10,141 bases of DNA from NCBI GenBank assembly GCA_003641695.1, contig QNBL01000062.1, positions 1 through 10,141 on the forward strand, read 5' to 3'. The first letter of the stretch is position 1, and every line of letters starts with the position of its first letter. The notes beneath the pieces are model-generated. The model saw only the letters and a list, made by a program, of their open reading frames with translations, was not told the origin of the DNA and searched no databases. The DNA comes from Spirochaetota bacterium (GTDB lineage: Bacteria; Spirochaetota; Spirochaetia; B11-G9). Below, in pieces: positions 1 to 5,010 of this stretch. The position numbers and the translations under genes were made by a program.

Positions 1-112
1 CCATTACCTTTTTCAGCTCATTGGCCGACAAAAACCTGCTCAACTCCTTAAAAACACTCAGCTGCCTGTCGGGGGAAAGACTTTTCAGCCAATCGATACT
101 ATTTTCCTGCAT
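1..112 (-). CDS. Unrecognised small gene, N-terminal 37 residues only
   Basis: An open frame starts with ATG at 112 and runs without a stop to the left edge, so only 37 residues are visible (start MQENSIDWLKSL). The start lies inside the last codons of trxA, which ends at 99, giving a 14-base overlap. That layout suggests translational coupling and a shared transcript. No good ribosome binding site is visible before the ATG, which also fits coupling. The visible part is hydrophilic, with a leucine-, lysine- and glutamate-rich pattern suggesting helices, and it has no signal peptide or recognisable motif. I cannot assign a family. It is called a gene because the frame stays open, the overlap is typical of operons and the composition is protein-like. 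Confidence 0.55.
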   Translation of the reverse strand, partial: MQENSIDWLKSLSPDRQLSVFKELSRFLSANELKKVM

Positions 113-428
113 GAGTCAGACTTTTTTCAACTTCTGCTTTAATGGCTTCGTACGGGTATGCTCCGGTAAGTCTCATTATATCTTTCCCTTTAAAAAACAT
201 CATTATGGTGGGAATACTCTGGATCTGATACCTTGCTGCAATGTGCTGTTTCATATCAACGTTTATCTTAATGGTAATGATTCGCCCTTTGAAATTCTCA
301 GCAACCCGCTTTATAGCCGGGGATACCATCTTACAGGGACCGCACCAGTCAGCATAGAAATCGACAAGGACCGGTTTATCGGAAACTTCAATCAGTTCAA
401 AAAAAGATTTCGGTAGTTGTTTTGCCAT
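99..428 (-). CDS. trxA: Thioredoxin
   Basis: A small cytoplasmic thiol-disulfide oxidoreductase of 109 residues, the same length as E. coli thioredoxin. The active site WCGPC is at residues 28-32 (Cys29 and Cys32). It sits after the usual beta strand VLVDFYAD, which contains the buried Asp23. The conserved cis-proline is Pro73 in SIPTIMMF, and the fold runs on to the usual C-terminal helix. There is no signal peptide, so the protein acts in the cytoplasm, reducing target disulfides with electrons normally supplied by thioredoxin reductase. No reductase gene is in view. The start is supported by a GGGAGGAT ribosome binding site eight or nine bases upstream. The gene lies downstream of lpdA on the same strand, and its last codons overlap the next gene. 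Confidence 0.95.
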   Translation of the reverse strand: MAKQLPKSFFELIEVSDKPVLVDFYADWCGPCKMVSPAIKRVAENFKGRIITIKINVDMKQHIAARYQIQSIPTIMMFFKGKDIMRLTGAYPYEAIKAEVEKSLTHAGK

Positions 429-452
429 TATGCCTATCCTCCCTACCTATCC

Positions 453-481
453 AAAATACTCATAACCTCTTCCGGAGGCAA
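453..481 (-). promoter_or_regulatory. Possible sigma70-type promoter of trxA
   Basis: Read on the minus strand, TTGCCT (481-476) and TATTTT (458-453) are 17 bases apart, and the -10 box lies 24 bases before the trxA start. Each box matches four of six consensus bases, so this is only a moderate candidate. It would let trxA be transcribed independently of lpdA. Confidence 0.3.
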
Positions 482-493
482 TAAAAACTGAAC

Positions 494-524
494 AATTATC
501 GTTACTCTGTTGTCCCCGATAATT
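494..524. repeat. Perfect 8-base inverted repeat between lpdA and trxA
   Basis: AATTATCG (494-501) and CGATAATT (517-524) form a perfect dyad with a 15-base spacer. It lies after the lpdA stop and just upstream of the possible trxA -35 box. On the minus strand a T-rich stretch follows only after about six bases, so it is a poor rho-independent terminator. It could instead be an operator for trxA or an mRNA-stabilising hairpin at the 3' end of lpdA. The arms are AT-rich, so chance cannot be excluded. Confidence 0.4.
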
Positions 525-583
525 TTCCATGATAGAAATATATACGGGTAATGAAATACCTGAAAAACCGTCCGCCCCTCTTG

Positions 584-1942
584 TTAATGCCCCTCTTTTT
601 CTTTCTTTTCACATATGGACAGAACCGTTTCCCTTATTACTTCCGATACACTTGGATGCGGGAAAATGGTTGTCTTTAAATTTTCAAGAGTCATTCCGTT
701 CTGGATCATAAGAGCTGCTCCGTAGATCATCTCGGAACTGGGGGAACCCAGGAGATGAATACCCAGAATCCTGTCACTCGTTTTATCAGCAACAACCTTA
801 CATAAACCGGGCATAGTACCGTATTCTGCGTAGTACCGTGCACTTATTCGCATAAGTGAAGTTGCAGAGACAACCTCATACCCCCTCTCCCTGGCCGCTT
901 CTTCGGTCAATCCGCATGAAGCTACCTCAGGATAGGTATATATGGCCCAGGGAACTGCATCGTAGTTTATACGGTCTTCAATACCGCATAGTGCATTTAC
1001 GGCAACTTCCGCCATACGGGAAGCTGAATGGGCAAAAAGCGATTTGCCGATAACATCTCCTATGGCATAGATCCCGGGAATATTTGTTTCCATTCTGTCG
1101 TTTACAATCAGCCCGGTCCGTTTCATTTTTATGCCGAGTTCCTCACAACCCAATCCGGATACATTCGGTTTCCTGCCTACCGATATAAGAACAAGATCCG
1201 ATTCCAGGCTTTCCATCTTCCCCTTCCGTACATAGTTAATCTTTTTTCCATCAATAGACTCTACCTTTGAAGACAAATGGAACTTCACCTTTTTCAAGGC
1301 CCGTCTCATTGTTTTTGCAAAATCCGGTTCCATAAACGGGACAATTTCATCGAGCATCTCTACGACGTGTACCTCTATTCCGAGCATGGAAAAGAACGAA
1401 GCAAACTCCAGTCCTATTACTCCGCCCCCGATTACTGTTAACGAGGAGGGAAGTTCTTCTATTGCCAGCAATTCTGTGCTGGTTACAACGTATTTTGAGT
1501 CTATACCGGGAATAGGAGGAATGAAGGAGGAAGAACCTGTAGCAATAATGATATTCTCTCCGGAATATGTCGTATCCCCTACCAGTACACTGTGTTTATC
1601 TGTAATAAAGGCTTCGCCCCGGACTACTTCCACTCCGTACTTTTTCATAAGAGAGACAATGCCTTTTACATTGGTATCGACAACTTTCTTTTTCCAGTCC
1701 TGCGCCTCGGAAAGGTTAAACTCTGCCTCCTTTGTATGGATACCGAACATTCCTGAAGCGACAGCATAATTATAATGCTTGGCTGAGTTTAAAAGAGTCT
1801 TGGTGGGGATACATCCGACATTCAGGCAGACTCCTCCAATGTACTCTTTTTCTATCAAAAGTACTGTTTTCCCTTTTGCACCTGCTCTCTCAGCTGCCAC
1901 ATATCCGCCGGGGCCGGCGCCAATTATTATTACGTCGTACAT
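584..1942 (-). CDS. lpdA: Dihydrolipoyl dehydrogenase (E3)
   Basis: An FAD-dependent disulfide oxidoreductase of 452 residues. It reoxidises protein-bound dihydrolipoamide with NAD+ in 2-oxoacid dehydrogenase or glycine cleavage complexes. Visible motifs are the N-terminal FAD site GAGPGG (8-13), the redox-active cysteines Cys39 and Cys44 in CLNVGCIPTK, the NAD-binding GGGVIGLEFA, the second FAD motif AIGDV, and the C-terminal catalytic His429-Pro430 with Glu434 in HPSVSE. There is no N-terminal lipoyl domain. The frame is open further upstream to 2035, but the start at 1942 is preferred: it begins directly with the Rossmann strand MYDVIIIGAG, has a strong AGGGAGGGG ribosome binding site (1955-1947), and the upstream extension would cross the promoter. 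No E1, E2 or glycine-cleavage genes are nearby, so the partner complex is unknown. The disulfide motif and His-Glu pair favour Lpd over mercuric reductase or transhydrogenase. Confidence 0.93.
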   Translation of the reverse strand: MYDVIIIGAGPGGYVAAERAGAKGKTVLLIEKEYIGGVCLNVGCIPTKTLLNSAKHYNYAVASGMFGIHTKEAEFNLSEAQDWKKKVVDTNVKGIVSLMKKYGVEVVRGEAFITDKHSVLVGDTTYSGENIIIATGSSSFIPPIPGIDSKYVVTSTELLAIEELPSSLTVIGGGVIGLEFASFFSMLGIEVHVVEMLDEIVPFMEPDFAKTMRRALKKVKFHLSSKVESIDGKKINYVRKGKMESLESDLVLISVGRKPNVSGLGCEELGIKMKRTGLIVNDRMETNIPGIYAIGDVIGKSLFAHSASRMAEVAVNALCGIEDRINYDAVPWAIYTYPEVASCGLTEEAARERGYEVVSATSLMRISARYYAEYGTMPGLCKVVADKTSDRILGIHLLGSPSSEMIYGAALMIQNGMTLENLKTTIFPHPSVSEVIRETVLSICEKKEKEGH

Positions 1943-1968
1943 GTTTCCCCTCCCTGATGGTTTTGAGT

Positions 1969-1997
1969 ATAATACAGTCAGTAATTGAATATTACAA
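1969..1997 (-). promoter_or_regulatory. Sigma70-type promoter of lpdA
   Basis: On the minus strand TTGTAA (1997-1992) and TATTAT (1974-1969) are separated by exactly 17 bases, with 4/6 and 5/6 consensus matches. Transcription would start near 1962, giving a leader of about 20 bases that contains the strong ribosome binding site. The -35 box overlaps the 11-base element at 1997-2007. Confidence 0.55.
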
Positions 1998-2132
1998 GAG
2001 CCTCTTTCAAAATCAGGCACATAGAATCTCTGCAACGAACCAACAATACATTGGATTCAAAAACAAGCGGCTTTCCTCGGGAGTATTTCAACTTTCTGTC
2101 TATTTATCTGATCCATGCTGCGGCTTCGGATT

Positions 2133-2170
2133 CCGGTAAATGAAAATAAGTTTCTTCAGTAATTTACCGG
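2133..2170. repeat. Perfect 9-base inverted repeat (hairpin)
   Basis: CCGGTAAAT (2133-2141) pairs perfectly with ATTTACCGG (2162-2170) across a 20-base loop. In plus-strand RNA two G-U pairs extend it. Inside the loop GAAA and TTTC can form a second short stem. No T-run follows on either strand, so it does not look like a rho-independent terminator. It may be a structured RNA element, a protein-binding dyad or part of a decayed element. Confidence 0.5.
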
Positions 2171-2214
2171 GGTTCGAATGTAGAGGATAAGATCCCTGTT
2201 CGTTCCTGGTTTGA

Positions 2215-2379
2215 AAAAGGGTTTGGCCGGGAAAGTTCTCATGGAAAGAGTCTGTGTTTATCCATGAGGAAGTCCTTAACAATCTTGAATTCCGTAATAA
2301 CTACCTGAAAGTATCCGGGAACCGCCAAGAATCTCTGTTATTAAATCAAGTTCTCTTTGTTTTTTTAAAGAGGCTCTAA
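2215..2379 (+). pseudogene. Possible gene remnant (start-less open stretch)
   Basis: This frame is open for 54 codons to a TAA, following an in-frame TGA. It has no ATG and no ribosome binding site. The translation has a protein-like composition (for example IHEEVLNNLEFRNNYLKVSG, then LLLNQVLFVFLKRL). The preceding bases are protein-like in a neighbouring frame (VEDKIPVRSWFEKGFGRES), as if a frameshift separated two parts of one old gene. I do not recognise the family. A chance open stretch is the main alternative. Confidence 0.2.
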
Positions 2380-2416
2380 AGACTTTTAAATTTTATATTT
2401 CCGGGATATATTTTAG

Positions 2417-3016
2417 ATGATGTCAAAGTATTTTATCATATTCATTATGATCGGTGCTGCCGCTTTTCCCGAGGCAGTTTCCGGTCAATCTGCGGATAGG
2501 GGAGCGGGTATGCATACCTATATTATTTCGCACACTCATGGGACTGTGCGTATGTCGGAAACCGAGATAATTTGTGAGGTTAAAGCAGTAAGTCCGGTAG
2601 AAGCTGTTAAAACGGCTCTCAAGCAGTGTGTATTTTTTCCCGACTCGTATGAATCCTGGGAGATTCAAGAGTATTCCAGGACTGGAGACTATGCACAGCT
2701 GGAGAATCCCGCAAGCTTTGTTTCGGATATGATTGATTTTTATGCTGCCCGAAAGGGCAGTCTGCCTAGAAATTCCAGTGGTGAACTCTATTTTCTTATC
2801 CGGCATTTTTCCAGGGGTATAGTGATAAAGAGTGCCGGAGTATGGGGAGCAGGAGCTGCAGAGGCAATCAAGGCGTATCTGGCAGATCTTGACTGCAACT
2901 GGCCTGTGACTGCCGAGAGCAAATTCAGGGCTTATGCGGAGAAACCGCCGGCTGAAAAGACGGATGCCTGCGGAGAATGGATTGATGCAGCAATTGACGG
3001 AGGAGACGAAGAATGA
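2417..3016 (+). CDS. Exported protein of unknown family
   Basis: A 199-residue protein with a clear Sec signal peptide: a hydrophobic core FIIFIMIGAAAF after a lysine, and a likely cleavage after VSG at residue 23. The mature protein of about 176 residues should be periplasmic or secreted. I do not recognise a domain. There are four cysteines in the mature part (53, 71, 160, 185), enough for two disulfide bonds, and a C-terminal acidic tail (DGGDEE). The middle contains alternating strand- and helix-like segments. Two ATG codons are adjacent (2417 and 2420), no strong ribosome binding site precedes either, and the first is taken by convention. The stop overlaps the start of the beta-propeller gene by four bases (ATGA), so the two are almost certainly cotranscribed and may work together at the cell surface. 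Confidence 0.8.
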   Translation: MMSKYFIIFIMIGAAAFPEAVSGQSADRGAGMHTYIISHTHGTVRMSETEIICEVKAVSPVEAVKTALKQCVFFPDSYESWEIQEYSRTGDYAQLENPASFVSDMIDFYAARKGSLPRNSSGELYFLIRHFSRGIVIKSAGVWGAGAAEAIKAYLADLDCNWPVTAESKFRAYAEKPPAEKTDACGEWIDAAIDGGDEE

Positions 3017-4281
3017 TCAGAGTTATAGCGGGTTTTATTTTATGCGCTGTTATTATACGCCCCTCTTTCGCCATGGGGAGCGGGTATAAGAGGGAAGCCC
3101 AGAAGCCTCTCTCCGTTAATGTTCACTTCGGTTCAGACAAGAATGATATTGGAAATGATATTATATATTTGAATGACGGGGTATACATAGCCGGAGTAAC
3201 ACTCGGCGAACTGCCTGGCTGCAAAACATCCGGAAAGTGGGATGCTTTCCTGATCCGGTATGATGCTGACGGTAATATGGTATGGTGCCGGCAATGGGGT
3301 ACTCCCGGACGTGATTCCGCGGAGGGTATATCTGCTGACAGTACGGGTCTTTATGTAACCGGATTTGCGGAAGGCCCAATGTATGGAGGTCAGGACAACG
3401 GAGGATTTGATATCTTTCTGTCCAAATTCGACTTTAACGGAAACATGATCTGGACAAAACAATGGGGGACAGAGGAAGAGGATAAAGGAAGGGCTGTGTA
3501 TACGGCTGCTTCGAATGTCTATGTAACCGGTTTTACGAGAGGTGCTCTGGATGGGAATTCCCGCTCAGGAAAAGCGGATATCTTTCTTTCCTGCTTCGGT
3601 ACAGAGGGTGAAAAGAAATGGACTGTTTTGAAGGGGACAGAGGAGTCAGAATGGGGAAACCGGATAGCCGCCGATGAGACCGGGCTTTATGTTACCGGAT
3701 TTAGCATGGGAGCTCTTGCGGGTAAAAAAGCTTTCGGTTATGACGATATAGTTCTTGTAAAATACAGCTTTGACGGCAAGGAACAGTGGGCCCGGCAGTG
3801 GGGGACTCCGTACAATGATGAAGGTAACGGTGTCATCGCTGTATCAGGCAATATTTATGTTGCAGGAAGGACCGGCGGGAATCTAGACGGGAAAAGACAC
3901 TATAAATATGATGACGGGTTTTTAAGCATGTATACTGCCGGAGGAGATAAGGGGTGGACCGTTATCATAGGTACAGTCGGAAAGGATACCGCTACCGGGA
4001 TAGCCGCCGGAAACTCCATTCTCTATGTGGCCGGATTCACCAACGGGAATCTCGGGGAAATGGGGAAGCAGGGATATCTGGATGCTTTTCTTGCGGAATA
4101 CAGCACGGAAGGGAAAAAGCTTGTTATAAGACAATACGGAACGGGGGGCTTTGACTTTTCAGGGAGTGTATGCACCGCTGAAGACGGGATATATATGACG
4201 GGTGATTCCTCGTTTACCGTTTCCGGAGAGCAGAACCTCCGGGGGAACAGGGACCTCATTCTTTTAAAATGGCGGGAATGA
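3013..4281 (+). CDS. Exported seven-bladed SBBP-type beta-propeller protein
   Basis: A 422-residue protein with a signal peptide (hydrophobic VIAGFILCAVII, likely cleavage after SFA at residue 20). It is followed by seven repeats of about 56 residues, starting near residues 40, 96, 153, 209, 265, 321 and 377. Each repeat follows the pattern D-x-G near the start, YVTGF-x-x-G-x-L, DxFLxKY, a turn with DG, then W-x-x-QWGT. This matches the SBBP (beta-propeller repeat) family. The last repeat ends at DLILLKW, so the first strand (NVHFG) probably closes the final blade. No catalytic motif, cell-wall anchor or sorting tail is visible; such proteins usually bind partners or ligands outside the cytoplasm. 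The start lies four bases inside the previous gene with a GGAGGA upstream, indicating translational coupling. The ligand is unknown. Confidence 0.88.
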   Translation: MIRVIAGFILCAVIIRPSFAMGSGYKREAQKPLSVNVHFGSDKNDIGNDIIYLNDGVYIAGVTLGELPGCKTSGKWDAFLIRYDADGNMVWCRQWGTPGRDSAEGISADSTGLYVTGFAEGPMYGGQDNGGFDIFLSKFDFNGNMIWTKQWGTEEEDKGRAVYTAASNVYVTGFTRGALDGNSRSGKADIFLSCFGTEGEKKWTVLKGTEESEWGNRIAADETGLYVTGFSMGALAGKKAFGYDDIVLVKYSFDGKEQWARQWGTPYNDEGNGVIAVSGNIYVAGRTGGNLDGKRHYKYDDGFLSMYTAGGDKGWTVIIGTVGKDTATGIAAGNSILYVAGFTNGNLGEMGKQGYLDAFLAEYSTEGKKLVIRQYGTGGFDFSGSVCTAEDGIYMTGDSSFTVSGEQNLRGNRDLILLKWRE

Positions 4282-4305
4282 TTCCCCTGGAAAAGAGGGG
4301 CAGTC

Positions 4306-4335
4306 CGGGAGCAGTATTACTCTTCCGCATTTTTT
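4306..4335 (+). terminator. Rho-independent terminator after the propeller gene
   Basis: CGGGAG (4306-4311) can pair with CTTCCG (4322-4327, one G-U pair) around a 10-base loop, followed by CA and a run of six T (4330-4335). It lies 25 bases after the stop of the propeller gene and ends exactly where the converging GIY-YIG remnant ends. The stem is short, so strength is uncertain. A second small stem, CCCCT/AGGGG, lies just before it. Confidence 0.5.
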
Positions 4336-4796
4336 CTATATATTAACATACATAACAGGATTGGAATTGCCTCTTTCAAAGTAATGATCCACAGATTTGT
4401 ATTTGTATTTTTTCCTGATTTCGGGGGGCGCAAGGTTTCCTATAAATTCATACCGTCCTTCAGGGTCTTCATCATTACGTATACTGAATGTTTGGCCTGC
4501 CTTATTCTTATCAATATTGCCGGGACATTGATATTTATCTTTTGTTTTTCGTATGCAGAAACAAGCGGGGAAAGGCTCATACGGCCGTGAATGAGAATTT
4601 CAATATCCGGTTCAAGCCCCTGGGCACGAAGTTTGTTTATATATTCCACCTTGGCACTGTCCTTTGTATCTTCGAGAGGTGAGAATACCCTATTCACTTT
4701 TCCCTTTCCCACATAGAATATCTTTTTGGATACCGGGCCAGAGTAAAGATATACATAATATTTTAATTTATTCACAACCGATGTTGAAAATTTCAT
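4336..4796 (-). pseudogene. Broken LEM-3-like GIY-YIG nuclease gene
   Basis: The first part, from ATG at 4796, encodes the N-terminal GIY-YIG core: YYVYLYSG (residues 13-20), IFYVGKG (26-32) and Arg36 in NRVF, then a helix ending EILIHG (residue 71). After that the frame drifts into unrelated sequence and stops at 4440. In another frame, open from 4599 to a TAG at 4336-4338, lies a sequence I recognise as the C-terminal part of the same family: GRYEFIGNLAPPEIRKKY, then KSVDHYFERGNSNPVMYVNI. The segment expected between them, including the helix with the catalytic glutamate, is not visible. The gene therefore seems to have suffered an internal deletion plus a frame change near 4560-4600. The start is supported by GAGG eight bases upstream and by the promoter at 4861-4889. 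Family assignment is from memory of the motifs; a sequencing error cannot by itself explain the missing middle. Confidence 0.7.
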
Positions 4797-4860
4797 TTGC
4801 AAACCCTCAATCCGCGGCCTGGAAGCTGTAATCCTTCCCCGAATTCTTCTTGTGCGGGTA

Positions 4861-4889
4861 ACTATAAGTTCGGCAGAAAAAAATGTCAA
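4861..4889 (-). promoter_or_regulatory. Near-consensus sigma70 promoter of the GIY-YIG gene
   Basis: On the minus strand a perfect TTGACA (4889-4884) and TATAGT (4866-4861, 5/6) are separated by exactly 17 bases, including a run of seven T. Transcription would start near 4854, leaving a leader of about 58 bases before the ATG at 4796. This is the best promoter match I found in the window, and it argues against the longer open frame that starts at 4946. Confidence 0.65.
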
Positions 4890-4928
4890 ATCTATTTTTG
4901 ATCTGCCTAAAAATAAAATACTATCCCC

Positions 4929-4962
4929 ATGAATACCGTTTTCCAATTTTTTCGGTATTCAT
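4929..4962. repeat. Perfect 10-base dyad upstream of the sensor-STAS gene
   Basis: ATGAATACCG (4929-4938) and CGGTATTCAT (4953-4962) form a perfect inverted repeat with a 14-base spacer. The right arm overlaps the possible -35 box of the gene at 5011, so an operator role is likely. The arms do not match the CRP/FNR consensus. AATTTTT follows on the plus strand, so a terminator is the alternative, but no plus-strand gene ends here. Confidence 0.55.
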
Positions 4963-4987
4963 AATTTTTCTTGCATTGTAGTATACT
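4958..4987 (+). promoter_or_regulatory. Possible promoter of the sensor-STAS/U32 operon
   Basis: TTCATA (4958-4963, 4/6) and TATACT (4982-4987, 5/6) are 18 bases apart. The start would fall near 4994, giving a very short leader that contains the GGAGGT ribosome binding site (4999-5004), six bases before the ATG at 5011. The -35 box is weak, which would suit activated or repressed control through the overlapping dyad. Confidence 0.4.
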
Positions 4988-5010
4988 ATAAGTGGTGTGG
5001 AGGTCACAGT

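Larger units (their letters stand above)
2008..2416. other. Gene-poor stretch between divergent genes
   Basis: No intact gene is supported here. The only frame over 50 codons with an ATG start (2100-2282, minus) has no family-like features and no ribosome binding site. The stretch contains the hairpin at 2133-2170 and a start-less open stretch at 2215-2379. A 10-base direct repeat AGAATCTCTG occurs at 2023 and 2328. The region is longer than a simple divergent promoter needs, so it may hold the residue of a decayed gene or small element, or an unannotated RNA. The end near 2380-2416 is very AT-rich and must hold the promoter of the gene at 2417, but I find no convincing -35/-10 pair. Confidence 0.5.

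Noticed and set aside
21..416. 131-codon plus-strand open frame over trxA
   Set aside because: It is the mirror of the thioredoxin gene, and the sequence has no protein-family character.
1386..1769. 127-codon plus-strand open frame inside lpdA
   Set aside because: It is antisense to conserved lpdA codons and has no ribosome binding site or domain.
1943..2035. N-terminal extension of lpdA to an upstream ATG at 2035
   Set aside because: It would add 31 residues before the Rossmann strand and cross the promoter at 1969-1997. The start at 1942 has a much better ribosome binding site.
2168..2183. tRNA-like T-loop sequence GGTTCGAAT
   Set aside because: The flanking bases cannot form a T-stem, and no acceptor stem or anticodon arm fits around it.
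2100..2282. 60-codon minus-strand open frame in the gene-poor stretch
   Set aside because: No ribosome binding site, promoter or recognisable motif; length is within chance expectation.
1997..2377. Confident call of a MITE or insertion sequence
   Set aside because: Only 11 bases match between the ends, no target-site duplication is visible and no transposase relic can be identified.
4369..4380. 12-mer GCCTCTTTCAAA shared with 2000-2011
   Set aside because: The copy here encodes part of the GIY-YIG C-terminus (FERG), so the match is probably coincidental, not a dispersed repeat.
4797..4946. Longer start of the GIY-YIG frame at 4946
   Set aside because: The extra 50 residues show no domain and the near-consensus promoter at 4861-4889 lies inside them.
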